Positions 25,863 through 36,056 are shown, numbered from the stretch's first letter. The stretch is 64,000 nt of DNA from Saccharofermentans sp. (GCA_016292145.1 JAEFBA010000001.1:1-64000); one strand, 5' to 3'. The notes: generated by a model from the sequence alone, not told the origin. Numbers and translations are program-made.

Positions 25863-26807
25863 TTACCTTTCTGCCCTCATCGGGTTCTCGAGGAAGTCCT
25901 TATAAGCAAGCCTGATGCCGTCTTCCAATTCAGTCTTGTATGTCCAGCCGAGCTTTGTTGCCTTGGATACATCAAGAAGCTTTCTGGGAGTTCCGTTAGG
26001 CTTTGTCGTATCCCACTCGATCTTGCCCTCATAGCCTACGACTTTGGCAACGAGCTCTGTAAGCTCTTTGATAGTAAGTTCCTTGCCGGTTCCTGCGTTT
26101 ACTGTCTCATCACCGCTGTAGTTATTCATGAGGAATACGCAGAGGTTGGCAAGATCGTCAACATATAAGAATTCACGCAAAGGTGAACCGTCGCCCCAGC
26201 ATGTTACGGATTCCTTGCCCTCGACCTTAGCTTCGTGGAAGCGGCGGATAAGCGCAGGAAGCACATGGCTGTGTTCAGGATGGTAGTTATCGTTAGGTCC
26301 GTAAAGGTTAGTAGGCATTACGGAAATAAAGTCTGTGCCGTACTGGCCGTTTAGATATTCGCAGTACTTAAGACCTGAGATCTTTGCAAGAGCGTAAGCT
26401 TCGTTGGTCTGCTCAAGGCTGGAAGTCAGAAGGCATGACTCCGGCATAGGCTGGGGAGCCATTCTCGGATAGATGCATGAGCTTCCGAGGAATTCTAATT
26501 TCTTGCAGCCGTTCTTCCACGCGCTGTGGATGACGTTCATCTCGAGGATCATGTTATCGTACATGAAGTCAGCCTTAGCCTTGGCATTTCCCATGATGCC
26601 GCCGACTTTTGCAGCAGCGAGGAATACATATTCAGGCTTCTCCTCTTCGAAGAATTTCTCGACCTGATCCTGTCTTGTGAGATCAAGCTCTTTATGTGTT
26701 CTTAAAACGAGATTGTGATATCCCTGACGCTCAAGTTCTCTAACGATAGCTGAGCCTACCATGCCCTTATGGCCGGCAACGTAGATCTTTGCATTTTTGT
26801 CCATCAT
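25863..26807 (-). CDS. fcl: GDP-L-fucose synthase
   Basis: 314 residues. VAGHKGMVGSAIVREL is the NADPH-binding motif. FLGSSCIYPR contains the catalytic serine, and YALAKISGLKYCE the Tyr-Lys pair. PTNLYGPNDNYHPEHSHVLPALIRRFHEAK is highly diagnostic of Fcl/WcaG. It epimerises and reduces GDP-4-keto-6-deoxymannose to GDP-L-fucose. It follows gmd by 1 bp. Confidence 0.94.
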   Translation of the reverse strand: MMDKNAKIYVAGHKGMVGSAIVRELERQGYHNLVLRTHKELDLTRQDQVEKFFEEEKPEYVFLAAAKVGGIMGNAKAKADFMYDNMILEMNVIHSAWKNGCKKLEFLGSSCIYPRMAPQPMPESCLLTSSLEQTNEAYALAKISGLKYCEYLNGQYGTDFISVMPTNLYGPNDNYHPEHSHVLPALIRRFHEAKVEGKESVTCWGDGSPLREFLYVDDLANLCVFLMNNYSGDETVNAGTGKELTIKELTELVAKVVGYEGKIEWDTTKPNGTPRKLLDVSKATKLGWTYKTELEDGIRLAYKDFLENPMRAER

Positions 26808-26808
26808 A

Positions 26809-27852
26809 TCAGAGCGCCTCTTTCATTGCTTTCTGCTGCTTAGCGAGCATTCTGTCATGCTTTGCCATGATCTCGATAAGTTCTTCGTAAGTTGTCTTCT
26901 GGGGATTCCAGCCGAGAACGGTCTTAGCCTTTGTAGGATCGCCCCAGAGATTGTCAACGTCTGTAGGTCTGAACCATGCGGGATTTACGCATACGAGCAT
27001 CTTGCCTGTCTTAGCGTCATAGCCCTTCTCGTCAACACCTGTGCCTTCCCAGCGGATCTCAATGCCGTTAGCCTTGAAAGCCTTCTCCGTAAAGTCACGA
27101 ACCGTGTGCTGCTCGCCTGTTGCGATAACGAAGTCATCAGGTGTCTCCTGCTGCATTATGAGCCACATGCACTCTACATAGTCCTTTGCATATCCCCAGT
27201 CACGGAGTGAATCCATGTTGCCGAGCTCCAAGTGGTCCTGAAGACCTTCAGCGATCCTTCCTGCTGCAAGTGTGATCTTCCTTGTAACGAAGTTCTCACC
27301 GCGTCTTTCAGACTCGTGGTTAAAGAGGATGCCGTTAACAGCGAACATGCCGTAAGCCTCACGGTATTCCTTGATCATCCAGAAGCCGTACTGCTTAGCA
27401 ACAGCATAAGGGCTGTACGGATGGAAAGGTGTTGTCTCTCTCTGGGGAACTTCCTCGACCTTGCCGAAGAGCTCTGATGTGGAAGCCTGATAGATCTTGC
27501 AGGTCTTCTCTAAGCCCAGCATCCTCATTGCTTCGAGAAGTCTTAAAACGCCGATGGCATCGACATCTCCGGAATACTCAGGAACGTCGAAGCTTACCTG
27601 AACGTGGCTCTGAGCAGCAAGGTTATAGATCTCATCAGGCATAACTTCCTTGATGATGCGGATAAGAGAAGTCGAATCGGTAAGGTCACCGTCATGGAGC
27701 TTGATCTTGTCCATGATATGCTCGATACGGCCTGTGTTTGCGATACTTGCTCTTCTTGTAATGCCGTGGACTTCATAGCCCTTCTCCAAAAGGAACTCTG
27801 CAAGGTATGAGCCGTCCTGACCTGTGATGCCTGTGATCAATGCTTTTTTCAT
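26809..27852 (-). CDS. gmd: GDP-mannose 4,6-dehydratase
   Basis: 347 residues. [19 protein letters not shown] is the Gmd glycine motif. [21 protein letters not shown] (Tyr-Lys pair) and [17 protein letters not shown] are family hallmarks. It converts GDP-mannose to GDP-4-keto-6-deoxymannose, the first step to GDP-fucose. It is the first gene after the araC terminator, with GGAGG 10 nt upstream, so the fucose operon probably starts here from a weak promoter in the 70-bp gap, or by read-through. Confidence 0.95.
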   Translation of the reverse strand: MKKALITGITGQDGSYLAEFLLEKGYEVHGITRRASIANTGRIEHIMDKIKLHDGDLTDSTSLIRIIKEVMPDEIYNLAAQSHVQVSFDVPEYSGDVDAIGVLRLLEAMRMLGLEKTCKIYQASTSELFGKVEEVPQRETTPFHPYSPYAVAKQYGFWMIKEYREAYGMFAVNGILFNHESERRGENFVTRKITLAAGRIAEGLQDHLELGNMDSLRDWGYAKDYVECMWLIMQQETPDDFVIATGEQHTVRDFTEKAFKANGIEIRWEGTGVDEKGYDAKTGKMLVCVNPAWFRPTDVDNLWGDPTKAKTVLGWNPQKTTYEELIEIMAKHDRMLAKQQKAMKEAL

Positions 27853-27911
27853 TTATCTAATTCCTCCAATTAGTAATCGGTTATCACAATATAGTTCAAA
27901 TACTTCACCAT

Positions 27912-27961
27912 AATAAAATAAGCGGACCGCCCGAAGAATTCATCTTTTTGCAGTCCGCTTA
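27912..27961 (-). terminator. Intrinsic terminator after the araC gene
   Basis: TAAGCGGAC and GTCCGCTTA (27919-27927 and 27953-27961) form a 9-bp stem with an extra GC pair inside, followed on the minus strand by an ATTTTATTA tail. It separates the assembly block from the fucose operon. Confidence 0.75.
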
Positions 27962-27979
27962 CATTATATAGCTTTTTTG

Positions 27980-28846
27980 TTACCACTGCTCCCGGTAAAC
28001 TGTAGGAGATACTCCCTCTACTTCTTTGAAAACCCGTGAAAAATAATGCGGCGCGCCTATTCCGACTTCATATCCGATCTCCTCGACGCTCTTATTCGTA
28101 AATCTCAAGAGCTGCTTGGCATGCGTGATCCTGACAGATAACAGGTACGAAGTAATCGTCATGCCGAACTGTTCCTTGAATGAATGGGTCAGATAATGCT
28201 TGGATATGAAGAACTTGGCACAAAGGCCGTCTAAAGATATCTTCGATTCATAATTCTCATCAAGATATGCCTTTACCTCAAGAACGCTCGCTTTCTTTAC
28301 GGGCAGCGCCTTATCTTCAGGGTGCCAGGACTCAGCCATTATGAGCCTTAAGAGCATGGACAGCTTCTCATTTATGAGCATATCTCTTAAATGCTCGCCG
28401 CTCTTGGCAATACCGATCAGTTCTCTTATCACATTAACGAATATCTCAGTATCAGAGGGCGCGAAAACAGGCCTGCCGCCTCTCTCGCAATACTTGTTAT
28501 AGATCGATGAGAGCGTCGGACCGTAGAAATGGCACCAGGACAGTGTCCAAAGATCATCAGGATCAGGCTGGTGTGAATATGGCTTGCGGCAATCAATAAA
28601 AACACATGAGCCTTTTGAGAGCTCATATTCCCTGCCGTTATATTTCAGAAGCCCGGAACCCTTTTCGACGATGAAGAAAAGATAGGACTGAAGGTTGGAT
28701 CTTGAGGATGTATGAGGCTTTAACGCTTCAAGTCTTCCGATCTCCTGAAGATGGAACAGAGAGTTCCTTGCAAAGGTAGACGCAGTATAAAGAACGCGGT
28801 CGGAGTCTACGATCTTTGACTTACTGTTGGTAAATAAACTCTCCAT
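27980..28846 (-). CDS. AraC family transcriptional regulator
   Basis: 288 residues. The N-terminal half is a cupin-like sensor (GSGLLKYNGREYEL, FIDCRKPYSHQ). The C-terminal 100 residues hold two helix-turn-helix motifs, SLDGLCAKFFISKHYLTHSF and VEEIGYEVGIGAPHYFSRVF, ending in the AraC-type EGVSPTVYREQW. The family senses sugars or glycan fragments. It starts 17 bp after the polymerase gene and is probably the last gene of the assembly operon, so it may regulate the locus or a neighbour. GGAG is 8 nt upstream of its ATG. Confidence 0.88.
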   Translation of the reverse strand: MESLFTNSKSKIVDSDRVLYTASTFARNSLFHLQEIGRLEALKPHTSSRSNLQSYLFFIVEKGSGLLKYNGREYELSKGSCVFIDCRKPYSHQPDPDDLWTLSWCHFYGPTLSSIYNKYCERGGRPVFAPSDTEIFVNVIRELIGIAKSGEHLRDMLINEKLSMLLRLIMAESWHPEDKALPVKKASVLEVKAYLDENYESKISLDGLCAKFFISKHYLTHSFKEQFGMTITSYLLSVRITHAKQLLRFTNKSVEEIGYEVGIGAPHYFSRVFKEVEGVSPTVYREQW

Positions 28847-28863
28847 CTGTTAGTCTCCGATAC

Positions 28864-30093
28864 TTATGCCTTAAACTTTAACCTGTTCTTCAACCGTTCG
28901 ATCAGCTTATCCTTCCGGGAATTATTATACTTGCAAAGCAATGCCAGAGAATATGCCAGGAAGATATAATTGTTATCAATGAAAGATTCACAGAGCATAA
29001 CTACGAAAAAGCAGAAAAGAAGCACGAGCAAAAGCCCGGATTTCTTATCTTTATTGCCGGAGACGGTCTTAAATACCGTAAATACCATCGCAAGATAACC
29101 TAAAAGAAGAACAAAGCCTCCCTGGATAAGTATGTCAAAGAAAAGATTATGCGCATTTCTGTTGATCCCGTGCCACGTAATGATCCAGCCGTTATCAAAG
29201 TTGCCGTAACCGATTATGGGGTGCCTGGATATCATTTTCAGGCAGCTCTCCCAGATATAGGTCCTGCCTGAAAACGTCAGATCCTTATGAAGCACTTCCC
29301 GGATAATGTGAGCAAGAGGCGGTATCAAGCCCGCATAAACGATAAGGAACATACAAAAAACATAAGCAACAAGCAGCGTCTTTACGTTGATGAGCTTTTC
29401 CCTGACCTTTGTCTTGTGGATGAATAAAACATAAATGAGCATTACAAAATAGCTTCCGATTCCGGTGCCTGACATCGTAAGAAGATTAGTAAAGCCGCCT
29501 GCTGCCAGAGCTGTAATCCGAAGGATCTTATTGATCTTTTTATCAGGCAGAAGATATGCTGTCGCGATAGCCAGCAAGGACGGGAGCGATAACCTGTTAT
29601 CAACTTCCAGAAAATTCATTCGGTCTATCTGCCTGAACTGACCGTCAGCAGAATATGTTTCCATGGTGCTTATTCCCTCCGGCTTTAATACGAGGAACAC
29701 CAGGTTGATCAGAATTATCACGGTAAAATACCATGCGCACGCTTCCAAAAAGCAGTTATCTTTCCTGTAAAGCTCATAAGATACAAGGAATAGAATTGCG
29801 AACAGATGTATCGCCGCGCGGAACAAAAGCTTATAATCGCCTCCGTGCAGAACGGCCACGACAACGCCTGTCAGAATAAAAACAAATGCACCTGCCGTTA
29901 TGGCGTTTTTAAGATTTTTAAAGCTGATCGTCGCAGACATGATTATCGCAGCAAGGAACACCAGGCAGTGAATTGGAAACATTTGTGTATAAACAAAAGA
30001 AACAACAGGCAGTACCTCAAATGCCCTTGGCGTAAACAGGATCACCAGGAAGAACATAAGGAGAATAAATTCGATGAAATTACTTCTTCTCAT
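28864..30093 (-). CDS. O-antigen/capsule polymerase (Wzy-like)
   Basis: 409 residues with about ten membrane segments. The long extracytoplasmic loop carries LTFSGRTYIWESCLKMISRHPIIGYG followed by NAHNLFFDILIQGG, the pattern of the O-antigen ligase/polymerase family. Wzy enzymes join lipid-linked repeat units at the outer membrane face. Together with a Wzz-like chain-length protein and an initiating transferase it supports a Wzy-dependent pathway. No Wzx flippase was recognised in the window, so that function must come from elsewhere. Confidence 0.8.
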   Translation of the reverse strand: MRRSNFIEFILLMFFLVILFTPRAFEVLPVVSFVYTQMFPIHCLVFLAAIIMSATISFKNLKNAITAGAFVFILTGVVVAVLHGGDYKLLFRAAIHLFAILFLVSYELYRKDNCFLEACAWYFTVIILINLVFLVLKPEGISTMETYSADGQFRQIDRMNFLEVDNRLSLPSLLAIATAYLLPDKKINKILRITALAAGGFTNLLTMSGTGIGSYFVMLIYVLFIHKTKVREKLINVKTLLVAYVFCMFLIVYAGLIPPLAHIIREVLHKDLTFSGRTYIWESCLKMISRHPIIGYGNFDNGWIITWHGINRNAHNLFFDILIQGGFVLLLGYLAMVFTVFKTVSGNKDKKSGLLLVLLFCFFVVMLCESFIDNNYIFLAYSLALLCKYNNSRKDKLIERLKNRLKFKA

Positions 30094-30096
30094 CTT

Positions 30097-30849
30097 TTAC
30101 CACTCATTCCTTAACATATGCTTCAGGTTCCAGATAAAAGCCTTAAGCTTGATCAAAGGGCTTTTCCTGATTATGCCGTTCTTTATCCTTACATTGTAGT
30201 TATCAAGGATTGTTTTGTAATAAGCTTTATTGGATGTTCCTTCAACTGAATATACACAGACCACTCTGTTCTCGTGATAAAATTTATACCCTTTAAGATA
30301 AGCCTGAAGGAAGAAATCATAATCAGCGCAGATCTTAAACCGGCTGTCAAACATTATCTCATCGAAGACTTTTCTTCTCGTAAAAGTCGCCTGATGGCAG
30401 AAGAACTTAAAATCTTTAAGAGCTTCGAGATCTTTGTCTGCAATATCAAGCTTTTTCCGGTCTCCCTTAATGCGGTAACTGTCACCGTAGACAACATCGA
30501 TTCCGTCATGATCATTATCTGCGAAAATATCTTTCAACACATCAGCATCTGCAAATGTATCATCTGCATTCATATAGATGAGCCACTCGCCATTGCAGCA
30601 TCTTACTGCCTTATTCATTGCATCATAGATGCCGTTGTCTTTCTCGGAGATAAGATTTAATAAAATGCCTTTCTCCTCAAACTCCGGCTTATATCTTTCA
30701 ACGATCTTAAGCGTGTTATCCTTTGATGCTCCGTCAATGATAACATATTCAAAATCTTTATAAGTCTGCTCAAGAACTGACTTCAACGTATTCCCGATCG
30801 AAGCTTCAGCGTTATAGCAGACTGTGATCACACTTACCTTGGTTCCCAT
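30097..30849 (-). CDS. Glycosyltransferase family 2
   Basis: 250 residues, a short GT-A enzyme. VSVITVCYNAEASIGNTLKSV opens the fold, YVIIDGASKDNT and ISEKDNGIYDAMNKAV form the nucleotide-sugar pocket, and MNADDTF is the DXD-type metal site. The KDNGIYDAMNK block is typical of WcaA/fucosyl- or galactosyl-type GT2 enzymes in capsule loci. It is soluble and lies 3 bp before the polymerase gene. Confidence 0.87.
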   Translation of the reverse strand: MGTKVSVITVCYNAEASIGNTLKSVLEQTYKDFEYVIIDGASKDNTLKIVERYKPEFEEKGILLNLISEKDNGIYDAMNKAVRCCNGEWLIYMNADDTFADADVLKDIFADNDHDGIDVVYGDSYRIKGDRKKLDIADKDLEALKDFKFFCHQATFTRRKVFDEIMFDSRFKICADYDFFLQAYLKGYKFYHENRVVCVYSVEGTSNKAYYKTILDNYNVRIKNGIIRKSPLIKLKAFIWNLKHMLRNEW

Positions 30850-30861
30850 ATTTTTCCTTTA

Positions 30862-31860
30862 TCAGATCTCAAAAGAAGACTTATCAGGCAGGATGCTTTC
30901 AAATGCATCTTTCAAGTCTTTCTGAGCCTTGCTTATGTCATTCCCTGAAAACTCGTCGTTAATACAGAGGATACTCTTTTTCTGATTCTTTATCGTGCTT
31001 ATGAGGAATGAATTATCCCCGTCTGTGACAGGAATGAATGTCCTCTTGTTTTGCGAAGTGGGAACGAAATTCCCGCTCACAAGTCTCCAGTATCTTATAA
31101 GCCAGTGGCTTATGTTTTCCTTATTTCTGAATTTGCTGTGAACAGTTGAATTCATAAGTTCAGGATAAAGGTTCCACATGTCGTCGAATTCTTTTTTCAA
31201 ATATGCGACAGGCGTGTGATAGTCACGAAAACCCGTGAACTTATTCCATGGCTTAGTAAGTTCCAATGTTCTTATAACTGACTTGATATCCTTCATGTTA
31301 TACCACTGAGAACGGTTCTTCTTTAAGACTTCACGTTTACTGAAGTTCTCATTGATCACCCTCACGTTATTTGCAAGGATATAATCGAAATCCTCAGAAG
31401 GTTCTATTGCATCCAAAGCAGCAAAATCACAGGGCTTTCCGGCCTTGAAAAAGTCCGTCTCTTTTACTTCATCAAGAATGAAGAAGTCATCGTTAAACAG
31501 AATGAACCTGTCAGATAAGCCTTCGATCTTATTGATGCCAAGCTCAATTGCATTAGAATTAAATGTGGGAAGCGCATCTTCCGGCATATAGTCTTTATGG
31601 TCAACAAGCTTAAGTTTAGGATGATCCGGATTAAGCCACTCCAGCCTCTGGCCGCAAGTAACGAAATATACCTTATTTACCCAAGGAGCAAACTTTTCGA
31701 CACCTCTGAACCAGTAACGCATAAGATCCCAGTCGCGGTATCTTTGAACTCCGGCATTAGCCTCGGATGTCTTGATTCCGAGATATTCATTTCTGGTTTT
31801 CTGCCATTCCGGATCGTTACCGTCGACCCATGTAACTATGAAATCAATCTTATCGCTCAT
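30862..31860 (-). CDS. Stealth family sugar-phosphate transferase
   Basis: 332 residues. All conserved regions of the Stealth family are seen: IDFIVTWVDGNDPEW (CR1) at 5-19, RYRDWDLMRYWFRGVEKFAPWVNKVYFVT (CR2) near residue 40, FNDDFFI and the following basic part (CR3), and the SKFRNKENISHWL region (CR4-like). Known members are hexose-1-phosphate transferases that build phosphodiester-linked capsules. It overlaps the upstream GT4 gene by 4 bp. This implies the repeat unit contains a sugar-phosphate linkage. Confidence 0.88.
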   Translation of the reverse strand: MSDKIDFIVTWVDGNDPEWQKTRNEYLGIKTSEANAGVQRYRDWDLMRYWFRGVEKFAPWVNKVYFVTCGQRLEWLNPDHPKLKLVDHKDYMPEDALPTFNSNAIELGINKIEGLSDRFILFNDDFFILDEVKETDFFKAGKPCDFAALDAIEPSEDFDYILANNVRVINENFSKREVLKKNRSQWYNMKDIKSVIRTLELTKPWNKFTGFRDYHTPVAYLKKEFDDMWNLYPELMNSTVHSKFRNKENISHWLIRYWRLVSGNFVPTSQNKRTFIPVTDGDNSFLISTIKNQKKSILCINDEFSGNDISKAQKDLKDAFESILPDKSSFEI

Positions 31861-32999
31861 ATCCCTGCCGCCTTAATATAAAACTTCTCCAAAACTTTTA
31901 TCTGCGCACTTATATCATAACCTTTTTCTGTAAATAATGACTTCATGTCACTTCTGGTCTTATATTCATCAAGAGCTGATTCGATCTTATCTGCCCAAGT
32001 CTTTGCATCTTTATCAAGGCCAAGGCTCACCGCCTTTTCCGTAACAAATGAAGCAGGAGAAACCGTATCAGAAACAATGCATATAAGATCAGATGCCTGA
32101 GCCTCAAGCAAAGCGATGCTTAATCCCTCATAAAGCGACGGGAAAAGGAATACGTCAGCTGCCTGAAGCAAGCGGTCTACATCATTCCTGTTTCCGAGGA
32201 ACCGAACTTTGCCTGATAAACCCATCCCGCTGACCATATCTCTTATCCTGTATTCGTCCTCGCCCTTACCGACCAATATCAGTCTGTATGCTTCATCACG
32301 CGAACAAAGCTCACTGAAGATTTCGATGACCTTGTCGTGATTCTTCTGTGTACGGAACTGTCCTACGTGAATGATAACTTTCTTCCCTTCAATGCCCAAT
32401 TCCTTACGGACTTCGTCGCGGATCGCTTCATCATAGCTGTACTTTGATGATTCGACAGCATTTGTAAGGAGCAGATAATTATCGCCACTGCATCTCTTCT
32501 TACCGAAAAGCCATTTTCCGGCTTCGGGAGAACATGCGACATAATATTCCGCATAGCGTCTTAACAGGTGCTTCTCATACTTGAGATATGCCCTGTGCAG
32601 ATGATCTTTAAGTCCCTTGGGGTTATCGAGCTGGTCAGTGTTGTGGCTGTGCGCGATCCTCGCCTTTATACCATGCTTCTTAGCGGCTTTGAGGGCTTCT
32701 TCACCTATTGCATCCATATGAGTATGTACTATGTCGTACTTATGCTCTTTAAAGAACTCCTCAAGCTCTTTGTTATGGATCTTTCTGTCTATTCCTCTTG
32801 CCGTTATCTGATAGAACCTGCAGCCTAATGACTCCAGATATTTCTTATCATCGGAAGTGTCCGGAGTCTTATCGAATATGAGAAAATCAATATGGAACAT
32901 CTCACGATCAATATTCTTCACGATGTTGATCATGACATTCTCTGTGCCGCCCTTTTTCAAAGGACATCCGAAAACAAACAGTATCCTTAAAGGGTTCAT
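31857..32999 (-). CDS. Glycosyltransferase family 4
   Basis: 380 residues, GT-B fold. ILFVFGCPLKKGGTENVMINIVKN is the N-terminal acceptor-side glycine motif; VHTHMDAIGEEALKAAKKHG follows. FLFPSLYEGLSIALLEAQASDLICIVSD near residue 290 is the GT4 EX7E donor site, reading EGLSIALLE. It overlaps genes on both sides by 4 bp, so it belongs to one translationally coupled operon. The donor is unknown. Confidence 0.88.
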   Translation of the reverse strand: MNPLRILFVFGCPLKKGGTENVMINIVKNIDREMFHIDFLIFDKTPDTSDDKKYLESLGCRFYQITARGIDRKIHNKELEEFFKEHKYDIVHTHMDAIGEEALKAAKKHGIKARIAHSHNTDQLDNPKGLKDHLHRAYLKYEKHLLRRYAEYYVACSPEAGKWLFGKKRCSGDNYLLLTNAVESSKYSYDEAIRDEVRKELGIEGKKVIIHVGQFRTQKNHDKVIEIFSELCSRDEAYRLILVGKGEDEYRIRDMVSGMGLSGKVRFLGNRNDVDRLLQAADVFLFPSLYEGLSIALLEAQASDLICIVSDTVSPASFVTEKAVSLGLDKDAKTWADKIESALDEYKTRSDMKSLFTEKGYDISAQIKVLEKFYIKAAGI

Positions 33000-34180
33000 A
33001 TCAGTTCCTCGTAAAGCTTCATATATGCCTCGTAAGTCTTATCCTTTGAGAACCTGAAGGAGCTGTTATCTATCCTCTTTCCGGAATCACAGATAAGGCC
33101 GATCTTCTCTGCAACACTCTTAAGATCATGAGGTTCGACAATATATCCGTCATTATTTGTCATGGTCTCAGGGATGCCCGTACAGTTATATGCTACAACA
33201 GGCGTTCCGCAGGCAATCGCTTCTACATTAGGAAGGCCAAAAGTCTCCTCAACGCTCGCATTGAAAAGCACATTTGCAGCGCTGTAAACTTCAGCTAATT
33301 CCTTAGGACCGTCTGTCCTTCCGATACCTGTCATGTTATCAGGCAGCGACGCCTTCTGCTTATCATTAAGACCTACCAGAACTATTCTGTATCTGTCGTC
33401 TAAGATCCTTGATAATTCAATAAAGTCAGAAAGACCCTTTCTGGTATCCCATGTGCTCGCAACGCCTAATACGACGCGCTTGTCACCAATATTGTATTTG
33501 ATCCTGAAATTGCCCGTAGAAGGCTTAAAGACATTTGTATCAATGCCGTTGTAGATAACTCCGGACGGGATGTCTTTAAGGAACGAATCCTTAAGTTCGC
33601 CAAAGAGCCAATTGGAAACGCATACGAGATTAAGGTTCTTAACCGAGTGGAACATCTTATTCTTCTCTGCGAAGTTCTTTGTCGAATTATCGCAGATAAG
33701 ACTAGCCGGATATGCCTTCTTCTGAGGGCAGCTGCTGCATCCGGTGAGCTTCCATTTATCACATCCGGCCATGCTGTAATAGCAGCAGTGACCGGTATAA
33801 GCCCAGCAGTCATGGAGAGTCCAGACAACAGGCTTATCAGCTTCTGCCAGATACTCAAAGAGCATCGGAACATTTATGTAGTATCCGTGCAGATTATGAA
33901 GATGAATGATATCCGGATCGTAATCTTTGATCTGCTTAATGAGTTTTGCCGTAGCGCCTTTTGAATAATGGCCTGCCTTATCAGTAAATCTCGTAAAAAT
34001 GCCGTCAGCATAAACGGATAAGGAGTTCCCTATCCTGAATGACGGAACATCACCGGGAACATCATTTCTCGCAAAAGCAACTGCACCTTCATTCCCGCGC
34101 GCTTTTAACGTGCGGTAGATATCGACGGCGATCTTGCCGGTGCTCAAATTTCCGAATGTGTTTATCTGAAGTACTTTCAC
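32996..34180 (-). CDS. Glycosyltransferase family 4 with Cys cluster
   Basis: 394 residues from a GTG start. MKVLQINTFGNLSTGKIAVDIYR and IIHLHNLHGYYINV are GT4 features. HDCWAYTGHCCYY...GCDKWKLTGCSSCPQKK is a cysteine-rich insert seen in one GT4 subgroup and may bind a metal. VEETFGLPNVEAIACGTPVVAYN is the donor site. The insert is intact. It lies 17 bp after the next GT4 gene. Confidence 0.87.
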   Translation of the reverse strand: MKVLQINTFGNLSTGKIAVDIYRTLKARGNEGAVAFARNDVPGDVPSFRIGNSLSVYADGIFTRFTDKAGHYSKGATAKLIKQIKDYDPDIIHLHNLHGYYINVPMLFEYLAEADKPVVWTLHDCWAYTGHCCYYSMAGCDKWKLTGCSSCPQKKAYPASLICDNSTKNFAEKNKMFHSVKNLNLVCVSNWLFGELKDSFLKDIPSGVIYNGIDTNVFKPSTGNFRIKYNIGDKRVVLGVASTWDTRKGLSDFIELSRILDDRYRIVLVGLNDKQKASLPDNMTGIGRTDGPKELAEVYSAANVLFNASVEETFGLPNVEAIACGTPVVAYNCTGIPETMTNNDGYIVEPHDLKSVAEKIGLICDSGKRIDNSSFRFSKDKTYEAYMKLYEELI

Positions 34181-34197
34181 GCTTTTTACCCGGTCTG

Positions 34198-35475
34198 TCA
34201 GAGCTTAGAGATAACATCAATGTATTTCTCTATGCTTATGTCTTTTGTAAGATTCTTAACAAGATAGTCGTGGCCTTTGGTTCCCATATCAGCAAGTTCC
34301 CTGCTGTCAGCGTTATCGATGAACCATCTGATGTTATCTTCGACAGCCTTATAATCACCCGGTTCAGATACTCTGCCGCAGCCGATCTCAGTTATCAGCA
34401 TCTCGATCTCGGAACCCTTTTCGAGCACTGCAAGAACAGGCTTTGCTACGCCTGCGATACCATAGAATTTGCTCGGGCAAGAAACACCCTTGATTCCCTT
34501 GGCATTGACGCACCAGTGTACATCAGCGGCGTTAAGACTGTAGATGAGCTTGTCCTTGTCCTGGTAAGGGATGAACTTAACTGAATCCATCTTGTGCCCG
34601 TTAACGTATGAAGTGAGCTTATCAAGGACGCTTCCGGCTCCGACGAACGCGAAAACAACGTCCCTTCCGTCAGGCGTTTTGCATCCGTTAAATTTCTCAA
34701 TGACCTTGATAAGGCCTTCGAGATCATAATAAAGGCCGATATTGCCCGAATACATGATGATGAACTTGTTCTCAAGGCCGTACTTTGCCTTGAATTCATT
34801 GACGCCCGGTTCCTCCCGGGACAAAGGATAGATCTGCTTCTCGTCGATCCAGTTGTTGATCATGGTATGATTAGGAACATTTTCACCTGCGAACCTGTTC
34901 TTCAATGTATCGACAAGGTCTCTTCCGACCGTGATAACGAGATCTGACTTCCTGCAGGACTTCTTATCAAGGCTCATGGCGATCTTCATGACAGGCTTCA
35001 TCTTCACATAGCCCGTGGCTTCGATCTGCTCAGGATTAAAGTCCTGGATGCAGTAGATGAACTTAGGGTGCCCGCCATTTGCTGTCCTGATCTTTTTCTT
35101 GCCGTAAAGACCTAACATGCCGCCCATTACGGGAGGCTGGGATATCGTAAAGACATAGTCCTGACAGCCTGCTTTCTTAGTAGCCTTCTTTGCCTGTGTG
35201 TAATAAGCAAGCAGGTTCTTGATCCTGCTCTTCTTGCTTGTTTTCGAGAACTCCGGAACAGGGACTCTTAAGATCCTAACTCCGTTCAATTCTTCTTCGT
35301 AGATCTTCTTCTCTTTATACTCTTCGGAGATCACGCCTGTATATGACGGAACCGTACAGATGACGGTTACATCAAAATCATCCTTCATGCCTTCAGCCAT
35401 ATCCTGAAGGATCTGGCCTGTTGAAGCGGCATCAGGTGCATAGTAATGAGCGTAGATAAGGAGTTTCTTCTTCAT
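34198..35475 (-). CDS. Glycosyltransferase family 4 (WbuB-like)
   Basis: 425 residues from the ATG at 35475, with GGAGAG upstream and a TGATG overlap with the acetyltransferase; upstream in-frame codons lie inside that gene. LLIYAHYYAPDAASTGQILQDMA is typical of WbuB-like enzymes, which often add N-acetylfucosamine-type sugars. FIIMYSGNIGLYYDLEGLI near residue 230 and VSCPSKFYGIAGVAKPVLAV near residue 335 form the donor site. The exact sugar is unknown. Confidence 0.87.
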   Translation of the reverse strand: MKKKLLIYAHYYAPDAASTGQILQDMAEGMKDDFDVTVICTVPSYTGVISEEYKEKKIYEEELNGVRILRVPVPEFSKTSKKSRIKNLLAYYTQAKKATKKAGCQDYVFTISQPPVMGGMLGLYGKKKIRTANGGHPKFIYCIQDFNPEQIEATGYVKMKPVMKIAMSLDKKSCRKSDLVITVGRDLVDTLKNRFAGENVPNHTMINNWIDEKQIYPLSREEPGVNEFKAKYGLENKFIIMYSGNIGLYYDLEGLIKVIEKFNGCKTPDGRDVVFAFVGAGSVLDKLTSYVNGHKMDSVKFIPYQDKDKLIYSLNAADVHWCVNAKGIKGVSCPSKFYGIAGVAKPVLAVLEKGSEIEMLITEIGCGRVSEPGDYKAVEDNIRWFIDNADSRELADMGTKGHDYLVKNLTKDISIEKYIDVISKL

Positions 35476-36056
35476 CAGGACTCTCCGACTTTTCTGATGC
35501 ATCTTGCAGGGTTGCCGACGATGACGGAACCTGCTTCGAATTTTCCTGATACAACGGCACCCGCGCCTACAACGCAGCCGTCGCCAAGCTCAGTGCCTTT
35601 GAGGATTATCGCGTTGCAGCCGATAAAGCAGTTCTTGCCGATCTTGATGGGCTTAGAAGGAACAAGGTCACTGTCGCCGCCGTTCTTATCTGCAAGGAGC
35701 TTATTCCTTGTCTCAGCTTCGATCGGATGGAAATCATTATCGAGGATCTTCGTATTGCCGCCAATGGCAGTATTATCACCGATCTCGATGCCTTTTCTGG
35801 CATAGATCGTAACACCGCTCATGCCAACATTGTCACCGATCCTGATATATGCTCCGGGAGCACGCGTAACGATTATCGTTCTGCTGTAAAGTCCGACGAG
35901 ATTGGAGAGGAATGACGACTTGACGGTAACGTTGTTTCCGATGGTGAGCTCGGCACCCTTCTTGTTGAAGATAACGGGAACACCCTTCAAAAGAAGGCCC
36001 TTGCCGTACTTAACTCTAGTAGCTTTCATTACAAGCTTATACCAGTTGCTGCTCAT
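35475..36056 (-). CDS. Hexapeptide-repeat acetyltransferase
   Basis: 193 residues, left-handed beta-helix acyltransferase. Repeats such as IGNNVTVKS, IGDNVGMSGV, IGDNTAIGGN and IGKNCFIGCN are clear, with GAGAVVSGKFEAGSVIVGNPARCI at the C-terminus. The DNDFHPIEA loop holds the catalytic histidine. It probably O-acetylates a sugar of the repeat unit. AAGGAGG precedes the ATG. Confidence 0.88.
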   Translation of the reverse strand: MSSNWYKLVMKATRVKYGKGLLLKGVPVIFNKKGAELTIGNNVTVKSSFLSNLVGLYSRTIIVTRAPGAYIRIGDNVGMSGVTIYARKGIEIGDNTAIGGNTKILDNDFHPIEAETRNKLLADKNGGDSDLVPSKPIKIGKNCFIGCNAIILKGTELGDGCVVGAGAVVSGKFEAGSVIVGNPARCIRKVGES